DNA from: Aporrectodea caliginosa
Lineage: Eukaryota; Annelida; Clitellata; Crassiclitellata; Lumbricidae
Assembly (NCBI GenBank): GCA_020284085.1
Contig: JACEVL010000494.1
Span: 111,001-175,000, forward strand
Direction: 5' to 3'
DNA length: 64,000 nucleotides
Part shown: positions 11,995-22,000 of the stretch, in pieces
Numbering within the stretch: the first letter of the stretch is position 1
Layout: every line of letters begins with the position of its first letter
Notes under the pieces: generated by a model
Databases searched by the model: none
Told to the model about the DNA's origin: nothing
The model's input: the letters and a program-made list of their open reading frames with translations, nothing else
Translations under genes and position numbers: made by a program

Positions 11995-12191
11995 GGAATC
12001 GACTTCCTCCTTCTCTATACACTCTACAATTCTCTCTAGTAGCATCTCTACCTCGTATTCTCACCTTAAAACCTTCCTTTTTCCTCGGAGTACTTCGCAC
12101 TGGGAGCGCTTCTGAAAGGCTTATGCTATGAGAAGCGCTTTATAAATGATCAAATCAAATACAATACAATACAATACAATACAATACAATA
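11995..12191 (+). mobile_element. LINE 3' end with (AATAC)n tail
   Basis: It ends with cttcgcactgggagcgcttc, a gcgctttataaat motif and six or more AATAC units. The same terminal block recurs at 21690-21785 and 22360-22458, marking a CR1/L2-like LINE family with pentanucleotide tails. Confidence 0.6.
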
Positions 12192-12890
12192 CCTAGTTGT
12201 ACACTCTGGTGTGTGTACATTCTTCTTTACACAATCAGCCATTCGACAGAGGGCGACAGCGCAAGCGAGTCTGGCATTAGCCGGCGAGTACTCCCCAATT
12301 CGCTCGGGGCGACAAAAAATTTCACTTAACGCACGAGAAGCACGTCACCCGAAGGCAGGGCTAACTATGCAAATCAAGTGGGAACGATATATTTCAGGTA
12401 GAGATAACCCGTTCAAACCAGGGTTACCACGGCTACACTTTTAAAAATGGATTCCTTGCCCTTTTCTAAATAGCTTTATGCAACTCGTAATGACAATGTT
12501 AAAGACGCGTTATTAAAGTAATTCTTGTGTGAATTGGGATTTTCAAATTGTTCTGAAACCGTCTTACGGCGACCAATCGTCTTAGTGCCAAAGGACTACC
12601 TTCAGCGAGAATCAGGCGATTGGTTTTGGAGTTATGAGAAAAAGTAAGTAGTGGCCAGCTAAGTTTGTTTGAAATTGTGTTTAACGAATTGACATTTAAG
12701 ACTTCAGAGGGAATCATCGGTCGAACTTTGATTTAAGAAGATTAAAACTGAAGAAATATTCAACCAAGAAACGAAGAAGATCCAATCTTCGTGAAGGTCG
12801 TGTGTCAAGTCATATACATTATCCTGGTCGTTGATCATGGCATGTAATTCTCCAGACGCATAGTAACCTCAGTCTGTGTAGCCGTCCTAA
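12192..12890. other. intergenic, nothing recognised
   Basis: No frame with convincing protein similarity and no obvious repeat was seen on either strand. Confidence 0.35.
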
Positions 12891-12891
12891 A

Positions 12892-15190
12892 CAAGATCGT
12901 AAAATCGTAATCGTAATCGTAATCTCCAAACTTCGCCACTCGAAAGCCAAGCGCAGGGCACCAGCTTATTCACGAGCGCTGCGTCTAATCAGAGGGTTGT
13001 CCAAAAGAGTAGTCCGAGGGAGGTCCGAGTCCGGTTTCCAGGGGATCAGAGAGGGCACAGCAGATGTTAAGGCGGGTGTCTTTTAGGTCGAGGATTGGAA
13101 GGTACAGGATCAGATGAGTCAGGATAAGAGTTCTTGAAAAGCAGAGACTTTAGTTTCGAGTGGAAAGCCTTGGGGGTGATGGATAGAGGAGCCTGGGGCA
13201 GATGATGGTGGATGATTGGCAATGATGGTGGAGGAACCGAAAAAGTGCGGAATTCAGGAGGTAGATCGTTCCAGAGACGCGGCGCAGTGTTGGATATTGC
13301 TCGGTTGGAGAACTTGAGATGAGTAGTGACCGGGGGTCTAGAAAGAGTGAGAACGGAGGATGATCGGGTAGAACGGGTTGGCTGGATGGTGAAGAGTTCG
13401 CGGAGATATCTGGGCTGGGAGTGTTGTAGGGAGTTGTAGGTTAGTGATAGGACTTTGAAGTGAATTCGCTCTGGGATTTTTAACCAATGGAGTGATTTGA
13501 GGATTGGAGTGATGTGATGATGCTTGGGCGTTCTGGTGACGGCTCTGGCTAATGAGTTTTGGATGAGCTGCAGACGCTTTAGTTGGGTGGCTTCAAGGTT
13601 GAGAAAGAGGGAATTGCAATAGTCGAGCTTTGAGTGGACAATGGAGGTAGCAATGGTGGAGGCAGTTTTGAAGTCGAGCATGGGTCGGATGCGGCGGAGG
13701 TCACGAATGTGCATGAAGCAGGAGCGCGAGAGGTTGGAGATGTGATTAGAGAAGGAGAGATGTGGATCAAAAGTAACACCAAGATTGCGGACAGGGGCAT
13801 CAGAGGTGAAGGTAAGAGATGAAGAGTTAGTAGATAGGTGTATTGAAAGGTCAGGTATTTTCTTGATTTGGTCAGGAAGGCCGAGGATGATGAATTCTGT
13901 TTTGGAAGGGTTGAGGCAAAGCAGGTTGGACGACATCCATTGAGAGACTAGGTTAACCACATTGAGTAGTTTTGCAATGGAAGTAGAAAAAGAGCTGGGG
14001 GAGAAGGATATGTAGAGTTGGGTGTCGTCTGCGTAGAGATGGTGGTCAACAGAAGAGGATTTTATGAGATGGCTTAATGGTGTAGTGTACAGAATGAAGA
14101 GCAGTGGGCCCAGGACGGAACCTTGAGGGACACCACAGCAGAGCGGGAGGGGTTGCGAACAATGACTGGATGCTTTAACAGAGAAGGATCTGGAAGACAA
14201 GTAGGACTGAAACCAACATAGAGCAGTACCAGAGACGCCAAACCAAGATGAAAGTCGATGAAGAAGGAGGCTGTGATCGATGGTGTCAAATGCGGCAGAG
14301 ATGTCAAGGAGACAGAGGCAGGAGACTTGCTGATGGCTGACGGCAGAGACCAGTTTATTGTACAGAGAGGCGAGTAGAGTTTCTGTGGAGTGGTGTTTAG
14401 TGAAGCCAGATTGGTGGGGGTTGAGGAGTGAGTTAGAAGAGAGGTAATCGTTTAGCCTGGAAAGGACAATTCGTTCAGTTAATTTAGATAGAAAGGAAAG
14501 GTTGGAGATAGGTCGGTAATTAGATAGGTTTTCCTTGTCAAGATTTGATTTTTTCAGAAGTGGAGTAACAAGAGATTGCTTGAAGACCATTGGGAAGTTG
14601 CCAGAAGAGAGTGAAAGATTTATGATTTTAGTGATTACTGGAATGAGGACGGAGGCACAGTCTTTTAGAAGAGAGGTGGGGATAGGATCTAGTTCGCATT
14701 GTTTGTTGGGAAGAGAATTTAATAGGAGTGACACTTCTGTTTCAGAGGCAGGAGAGAGGATTGAGAGCGATGACTGGGAGGCAGGAGGAGTAGGATCTGG
14801 AGAGGGAAGTGGATCAGTGCTAGGGGAGTGTGAATCTAGAAGAGACTGTAGCGTGAAGCGAAGGGATGAGATCTTGTCCGAGAAGAATGAGCAGAAGGTA
14901 TCAGCGATAGACGGGGAGGGAATGGAACTTGGCAGCGGTGAGGAGGATTTGCGATGAAGAAGAGAGTTGACAGCTCTCCAGAGGTGCCGAGGGTTGGAGG
15001 AGCTGGAATGGATGAGTGAGGAGTAGTATTTCTTTTTGGCAGCAGCGATGAGTTTATGGTATCTGTTTGTGGCTGATTTGAGGTTGATGAGGGCTTTTGC
15101 TCTGGATGTGGGATCGATGGAGCGCTGGTAGATATGCTCAAGTTTCCTGCGAAAAGATTTAAAAGCTAACCTCAATCCTAACCAACAGAG
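12892..15190 (-). mobile_element. L2-like LINE, 5'-truncated
   Basis: The minus-strand element carries a long reverse-transcriptase frame and ends in GATTAC-type repeats (about 12897-12923 on the plus strand), the 3' tail of L2-type LINEs. The 5' endonuclease domain is missing, as usual after incomplete reverse transcription. The 5' breakpoint is placed near 15180 because the upstream sequence becomes low-complexity and unlike LINE protein. Related 3' ends occur at 27800-28112 (plus) and 30595-30670 (minus). Confidence 0.8.
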
Positions 15191-15394
15191 TGCACCTGTC
15201 CTTGTGCTGATATCACAGTTGGTGCACGCAAATAATGTAGGCCTACAAAGGATGGCAAAAGAGGGATTATGTGGTGGAGATGGAGGAGGTAGATGAAGAG
15301 GGGAAGATGTAGGAGGAGGAGGAGGAGGAGGAGGGGAGGAGGAGGAGAGGAGGATGAACGCTGGTTCTTGAACGGTGCAAACAATGACTGACAA
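13067..15394 (-). CDS. L2-like LINE reverse transcriptase, 775-codon open frame
   Basis: The frame has RT motifs in order: NYRPISNLSFLSKLTERIV near residue 290, LLDISAAFDTIDH near 363, [13 protein letters not shown] near 420 and the catalytic YADDTQLY near 453. A thumb and C-terminal region ends FHSKLKSLLFKNSYPDSSDP. The linker before RT (AAKKKYYSSL, HLWRAVNSLL) is also typical of L2/CR1. No apurinic endonuclease domain is present. The first roughly 75 residues, including a proline run, are read from flanking (GGA)n DNA and are probably not element protein. RT copies element RNA at nicked DNA; without the endonuclease this copy should not be autonomous. The absence of stops suggests a fairly young insertion. 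Confidence 0.8.
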   Translation of the reverse strand: MSVIVCTVQEPAFILLSSSSPPPPPPPPTSSPLHLPPPSPPHNPSFAILCRPTLFACTNCDISTRTGALCWLGLRLAFKSFRRKLEHIYQRSIDPTSRAKALINLKSATNRYHKLIAAAKKKYYSSLIHSSSSNPRHLWRAVNSLLHRKSSSPLPSSIPSPSIADTFCSFFSDKISSLRFTLQSLLDSHSPSTDPLPSPDPTPPASQSSLSILSPASETEVSLLLNSLPNKQCELDPIPTSLLKDCASVLIPVITKIINLSLSSGNFPMVFKQSLVTPLLKKSNLDKENLSNYRPISNLSFLSKLTERIVLSRLNDYLSSNSLLNPHQSGFTKHHSTETLLASLYNKLVSAVSHQQVSCLCLLDISAAFDTIDHSLLLHRLSSWFGVSGTALCWFQSYLSSRSFSVKASSHCSQPLPLCCGVPQGSVLGPLLFILYTTPLSHLIKSSSVDHHLYADDTQLYISFSPSSFSTSIAKLLNVVNLVSQWMSSNLLCLNPSKTEFIILGLPDQIKKIPDLSIHLSTNSSSLTFTSDAPVRNLGVTFDPHLSFSNHISNLSRSCFMHIRDLRRIRPMLDFKTASTIATSIVHSKLDYCNSLFLNLEATQLKRLQLIQNSLARAVTRTPKHHHITPILKSLHWLKIPERIHFKVLSLTYNSLQHSQPRYLRELFTIQPTRSTRSSSVLTLSRPPVTTHLKFSNRAISNTAPRLWNDLPPEFRTFSVPPPSLPIIHHHLPQAPLSITPKAFHSKLKSLLFKNSYPDSSDPVPSNPRPKRHPP
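15313..15355. repeat. (GGA)n microsatellite
   Basis: A GGA-rich tract next to the probable 5' end of the LINE. Confidence 0.8.
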
Positions 15395-17050
15395 CTCGCT
15401 CTCTGATTAATTGGTCGACGGTGACGTCCTATAGGTTTTTCCGAGACGCGACACAACAGGAGATGGAAGACAATTTGTCTCGTCGTCATCGTTATCGGTT
15501 TCTGACATTTCGTCGTCGTCATCGTGCAAGGATTAATTCGTCTCTACCTGTCTTACAAAACACAGACATAATTATATCATCGTTCGTTTGGACTGCGCAT
15601 ATATAGAGCCGCTGGTCAAGGCAATTGCTACTTGATACACCTTATAACGATGACGCAAATCATTGGTTGACGTTGATCGTGCATTTTCTCATTCGACGTC
15701 TTCGGAAACATATTGTGTCCTTTTCAGATCTGGACGATGTCAGTAATGCGCTGAGGATTTATTAGGATACTTCATTGATTCATTTCATGCGACAGCCATT
15801 GTTCTGTCATTAGACAATAATAATAATCGCAGTTGAGTGACAACACGTAGGCATACAGTCAATATTGTCCGCTGGCTGTCGAGTTTAATGCAGAGAAAAA
15901 GACCAAGTGTCATATCAGAAATAAATTTTCAGTGATATGTTAGGCTTATAGTTCGTGGTTTTCTATGCTTGCAGCATGTTACCAACCAACTGGACGTCGT
16001 TTGGTGCTCTGTTGTAGCCAAGACAAATATCAAGAACATCACTGAATTCCTTCCATGCCACCTTCTCAAGCCTCGCTAGACATATCTTCGAACTGCTTGT
16101 CATCAATGATGTGTCTGATTTGTGGATCAGCAAAATGCCTTCCTTAATCTTGACGGTAGTTAATCTTGAACATGGTACCATGATCTTGAAAATATCGTTC
16201 TTAAATTATTAAAATCCTTTCTCGCTCATCGCTTACAAAAAATTTCTTATCAGTCTGATTTAATTGAAAGAGGAAGCAAACTATCTTTCTTATGCCGACA
16301 AGTAGGCTTATGTGTCATACTTAATTGCCCTCGTCCCATTCGCAAATGAAACAAGAGTAGGCTACGGTACTTGTATAATTATCCAAGCTGCATTCTTGGG
16401 GTCGAGAGTTGGTTGACCTGTAGGCTATTCAGGACCACGAGGCCTTCTCTAGATCAACTCCTCTGGTGTTGTTCGTAATGCATTTCCATTTAGCATTGAT
16501 CGAAGTCTTCAACAATCATGGGCGTGTTTAGAGGGGGTTTACGGGTTCAAACACCCCCACCCCGAAATAAATAATTGCCGAAAAAACACTTAACTTTTCA
16601 TATTTAATGGAAACTGACCCCTTACTGTGCGACCATATTCAATGCTTAATTGATCTTTAGTTACGGTTATGCCAGGAGATAGTTAGACATTAATAATTGT
16701 GATCTTACTGTTATCAGTCGATATTTCGATTCCTTATTTCTCGATGCCAGATACTTTTTCCAACTGTAACAAAGCATGACTAATACCCTCCTCGAACAAT
16801 TTGGCCAGTCCGCCCCAACTGGGTGTGGACTGTCGTGTCGAAGTATAGTGTACCCACAAATTCTATGAGTATGATAAGGTTTATTAAATGTTTCCTCTAT
16901 AAGTAATTTACATAATTTGTCGTCTGAAATGCCACAAAGAAAATATAAACGCAGAGAAAAACGTCTCTATCCGCCAAGTAAAAGAATTCTCCGATAAACG
17001 TCTATTCTCTTCACAACACGACCAACTGTCGTCATGGGGCACTGGTTTTT
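15395..17050. other. intergenic, little recognised
   Basis: No gene was found. The only recurrent piece is 16515-16640, shared with 63805-63900. Confidence 0.4.
16515..16640 (+). repeat. dispersed repeat, copy 1
   Basis: It contains gggtttacgggttcaaacac, then aattgccgaaaaaac and actgaccccttactgtg. The same order of blocks occurs at 63805-63900, so this is a dispersed repeat of unknown class. Confidence 0.55.
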
Positions 17051-17340
17051 ATGGCTGAAGGGAGATTCGGGTATTAAATAGAGTTGTTATATTTTTTAGC
17101 ACAGCCAGAGACATTGGTCAAACAGAAGTCCATCACGTGATGTTCTTCTGTTCTCCCTTAATCATCGGGATTGTGAATCGACTTCTGAGTACCTCTGAGA
17201 CATGCTCTCAGATATACAGCACATGCTACAAGGCAAATGTGAGGAGCCCAGAGTTTGTTTTGACAACCAATTTTACAACAGAAGTAAAGCTCAAACGCTA
17301 TCTTCATAAATGCTATGTTGCGTCTTTGTTGCCCAGCCTA
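17051..17340 (+). repeat. dispersed repeat shared with 22457-22738, copy 1
   Basis: Shared blocks in the same order include atggctgaaggg, gagacattggtca, caaatgtgaggagcccag and gcgtctttg. Divergence is substantial, with indels. Confidence 0.65.
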
Positions 17341-17750
17341 AGCGTATACTCGTCATCAATATAACAAAACGTATCGTGGCTGTTGCGACATTATAATGAT
17401 GTAAACAATAAATGCTATTATTAAGTACACTCACACATGCAATGCTATGTATGCCTGTAGAACGTATGCATTCACAATTCCACATAGGCCCTACCTACAA
17501 ACTGATACAAACGTAACCTAATGCATAGCATCTGTCCTGCCAGCATCCATCCTGAACATGCATCTTGACTAAGCATGCCCAGCCATGCCTAAACTTTAGC
17601 ATTTCCATTAAACGTTTTTTTTGTCCAACATATTAGTTGGCTGAAAATGAGAGAGGAAATTAAAAAATTGTCGATTAAAAAAACGGAGAATTTGATCATG
17701 ATTTGCTCAAAAGCAAAATCTTAGTTGTCCAGTGTCACCTGAAACGATTG

Positions 17751-17800
17751 TTGGACGGCATTCACCCTTTTCTTCAGATCTAATGAGAGATTTTGATTCG
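17751..17800 (+). repeat. 50-bp inverted repeat, left arm
   Basis: Reads ttggacggcattcacc through aatgagagattttgattcg. Its reverse complement recurs at 19193-19242 with only a few mismatches, on the other side of PDE9A exon 1. Confidence 0.7.
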
Positions 17801-18627
17801 CCCCACAGCACACCTGTTACAAGACCTTGGAATGGCCAAAGCTTGACATCCGATGGGATGTTGGTAGACCTACTCCAGATTACTCACTATAGCTTCTTAG
17901 GCTACATCTAGGCCTGTAACGAAAGACGTTCACATCTAAGTTGCAAGTCAGTATACAATGGAAACTAGCAATAGACCTCTCTGATCCACAGCAGACCCTA
18001 TTTAATCAAGAATAGAGCTTAGGAATCACGTAAACTAGCTTTTCATGTGAAGCCTCGTGTAGCGGTGAAGACGCTTTTCATTAGCAATGCCTCTGTAGTG
18101 TTTCATTAGCAATGCTTCTATCTATTCCAGAATACCATCTAAATCTTCCTTGTAAATCGATCTATTCTTAGATCTTAAGAGGAAGTTGATGCTTGTATCC
18201 TGGTCTCAGTTTTATCAATCGCAGCTATAAAATCCCAGTGCATGATACGCCAGCTAATTAGACACGCGTGTTTTCGTCAGCGATCTTATCTGCGCAAGAC
18301 ACGGAAGTGTCTCCATAGCAACGGGCACTGACGCCAATCACAGCATATTAATCAGGTCATGCAGCTGCAGGGATCATGTGACGATCGAGGAGCGCTGAGG
18401 CTGAAGCAGCAGCAGCGGCGCTGCCTCCTTAGGAACGGCATGCATCGCCGCCGCCGCCGCCGCCACAGCGAGGGATGCATGCATTTAAGAGCTCTTTCAG
18501 TTTGCACAGCAGCAGGAAGAGCATCTTTTCAGGACTTTCGAACGACAGTCGTCAAGTGTCAGACAGAAAATCACTTCATCCGTTCAGCTCAGTTCTACGA
18601 TCGAAGAAGAAGTAGTTGCGCTCTGTT

Positions 18628-18634
18628 TATAAAA
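18628..18634 (+). promoter_or_regulatory. TATA-like box upstream of PDE9A
   Basis: TATAAAA lies 387 bases before the PDE9A start codon. It would place transcription start near 18660 with a 5' leader of about 360 bases. There is no independent evidence of use. Confidence 0.25.
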
Positions 18635-19020
18635 CGAACGGATGACTAGAAACTAGTAATCACCTTCACTGGATATTTTCTACTCGATATTGGCCTAGAG
18701 AGATGCGTGAAAATCGTGAAAGAATTGTCACAAATCTTTGAAGCTTTTAGTCAAAGCGTTAAAACTTTATCTGTCAGTTAGAAATCTGGCAAAATCCGTC
18801 TGATCCAATCTGAAGATTTCTCTTCCATATAATCTGTTGCGTACATTGACAAACCGTGTGCATGCATTCTGTAGTCTGATTACACGTGTGGAAAGGGTCG
18901 AACACTGAACGGAAGTTGAGTGCAGCTCTGTTCGGAGGCGATCGTTTTGCGTGTGCTGTGGCGCTGCAGCTGAAGTGAAGAAGTGAAGGGAGAGGATTCG
19001 TCGGTCGTCGTCGTCTCACG

Positions 19021-19089
19021 ATGGGCAACGGATCGTCGATCGAAGCCAGTAAGACGATCTATGTCGAGATCAACGGTCGAAACGAACGG
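19021..19089 (+). CDS. PDE9A: PDE9A exon 1 (start)
   Basis: Begins [20 protein letters not shown], parallel to mammalian MGSGSS...IYLDIDGR. It ends before gtaatt at phase 0. The ATG is chosen by that match. Confidence 0.88.
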
Positions 19090-22000
19090 GTAATTATTAG
19101 CAAATGATTTCATTCTCCTTTGCCTCAGCTGCAAAATCTAATGACCTCTGACCCCGATCGTCTTATATCAAATTCCTACAGGTGTCTCTGTTCGAATCCA
19201 AATCTCTCATTAGATCTGAGGAAAAGGGAGGATGCCGTCCAACTCTGTGTTCGAAGAGGTTCTACAACGCCTTTAAAGACTTAACTGTAGAAAATACAAT
19301 TTATTATTAATCTATTATCATCGAAGATCTGTCATGTTAAAATCCCATTTGGGGTTCGCTTCAGCGCAGGTAACTGGACTCCTGCCTGATTATTGGATCA
19401 GCAGGTACAGAATCAGGTCAATGTGCGATTTGTCCTGAAATTAATTAACGGCGAATATAATTAGAGACATTAGTTGTAAATATTAATATAAACACAAATG
19501 GCATTTAATCATTGCTGTTTTAAACCGCAGATTGTCTTCAGTCGTCAGTGTAGTTCGCAAGATATCGTTGAGTTGCTGATGCAAGCGGCTGGAGGAATAA
19601 GGTACGCGATTCATCTTCAGATTAGTAAACTCAAGCATCATTACTACTATACTACGATAAATGTGAAACTAAACGGTCATGTAAGAGCTTCTATTGTCGG
19701 TTTGTGGTAGTTAGGTCACATGCCATACGGATCCCATGAGGATCTCATATTCCCAAGTGAGACCCAAATGAGGTCATTAGGCCCATTACCTGCTCCATAG
19801 GCTGGCTGGCAGGGCGATTACACTGTCTTGTGTCTGTGTCTTCTTCTTGTTCTTCTTCTTCTTGTTCTTATTCTTGTTCTTGTTCTTCTTGTTCTTGTTC
19901 TTGTTCTTCTTGTTCTTCTTGTTGTTCTTGTTGTTGTTCTTCTTGTTCTTCTTCGTCTTCTTGTCTTCTTCGTCTTGTTCTTCTTGTTCTTCTTGTTCTT
20001 GTTCTTGTTGTTGTTCTTCTTGTTCTTCTTGTTCGTCTTGTTCTTCTTGTCTTGTTCTTCTTGTTCTTCTTGTTCTTCTTCTTCTTGTTCTTCTTGTTCT
20101 TGTTCTCGTTCTTCTTCTTCTTCTTCTTCTTCTTCTTCTTCTTCTTCTTCTTCTTTCTTCTTCTTCTTCTTCTTCTTCTTCTTCTTCTTCTTCTTCTTGT
20201 TCTTCTTCTTCTTTCTTCTTTGTTCTTCTTCTTCTTGTTCTTCTTGTTCTTTTGTTGTTGTTGTTGTTGTTCTTCTTCTTCTTCTTCGCATTCTTCGCAT
20301 TCTTCTTCTTCGCATTCTTCTTCTTCGCATTCTTCTTCGCATTTCTTCGCATTCTTCTTCGCATTCTTCGCATTCTTCTTCTTCGCATTCTTCTCGTTTC
20401 AGCGTCGCCGTGTCAACGATGTGACGCCAGATTGTTCTGTCTCTACTGTCCATGCTGTATGAAGGCCGCTTTTCAGGGTTGTCAGACACTAGTCCAATTG
20501 GTCCTAAGTGGACCGCGTTGTCTTCTTCAGGTCTTTGGGTAGTAGTAGTAGTAGTGGTGGTGGTGGTGGCAGTGGCACCCTTGATCCCTCAGTCATTTTG
20601 CCTTAATTACTGATGTATTGAAGAAAGGCAGTGAATAATTCTGATTATGTTTATTGCCTTGACCTTCTTCCTGTCTTTTAGCGTGGTTAGAGTGAACAAT
20701 AAATTTACATAAGTAGGCCTAATTAAGGCAAAATGACTGAGGGATCAAGGGTGCCTAGGGATCAAGGGTGCCAAGTCTCCCCTACCTGCTAAATTTGGGG
20801 TTCCACAGGGCTCTGTGCTGGGCCCACTACTATATAGTTTGTTCACTGCTGATATTCCTCTTCTTTTTGCGAAACACTCTGCCTCGGGCGTTCTCTTTGC
20901 TGACGATGTTCAAGCCTTGTCCTTTCTCAATTCATTGAGTCTCTCTCCTCTGACTTTCACTGCTGGATATCATCTCACCGCCTTTCTCTCAATTCTGCTA
21001 AGACTCAGTTGATCTGGTACGGTACCCGCCAACAGCTCCTTAAATTAGACTTTACTATTCTTGCTCAGCGGTTCCCCTTGTTTACCTTCTCCAATGCAGT
21101 TCGTGGCCTGGGTGTTACTCAGCTCTGGATAGTACTCTCTCATTTGCTGACCACATCTCTAACCTTTCTATCATCTGAGACATCTTCGAGCGATTAGGCG
21201 ATCTGTTTCCTCCTCCATTATTACTGCATTCGTTTGCACACGTATTGACTACTGCAATTCTCTACTTGCTGGTCTTCAGAAATGTCGGTTGTCTCCACTG
21301 CAATCAGTGCTTAATGCAGCTGCCCGCTTGATAGCCCGTCTTCCTCGCTTCTCTCACATTTCAACCTTCATGACGGAGCATCTACATTGGCTTCTTCTCA
21401 TCGCCTGAATTCGGTTTAAAATTCTCTTTCTTACATCCAGGGTGCTCTTAGGTCTGGCCCCCGCTATCTTTGTGATTCAATTCGCAGACCCCTTTCGGCT
21501 GCCTCTGGTCGCTTACTCCGCTCTTTAGACCGGCATGACCTTATCGTACCTCGGTCGCGGACTGCTACTGCCCAGCATCGCGCTTATGCATCTGTTGGTC
21601 CTATGCTCTGGAATGACCTTCCCTCTACGATTCGATCTGTGATCCTAACTGGGGGTATTTCGGCCTCTTCTCGTTGTCTTAAGACTTTTCTTTTTTCGCA
21701 GAGCTCTTCGCTTGGGAGCGCCTCTGATTGGGTATTTGCGAGCGGCGCTTTATAAATTCCTAAATGCAATACAATACAATACAATAAATGCACAGTGATA
21801 GAAAAGAGCCCACCTGAAGGAATTCGGTTCCATTCCACATCGTATAGCAGCGGCGGTCTGATACGACCTCGCAACTGTCGATAATCTGTGCGTTATTTGC
21901 CCATTAGCGCGCTCACTTCCAGTGATGGGCAAAATTTAACTAAAACGTTGGAAACTTTTTGTTTAACTAATTTTTGTAGGTAAGGCAGAAGTTTAACTAA

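Noticed and set aside
19786..20542. Several open frames of about 200 codons on both strands across the TTC tract
   Set aside because: They are simple translations of a trinucleotide repeat, present in all frames, with no start context or splice support.
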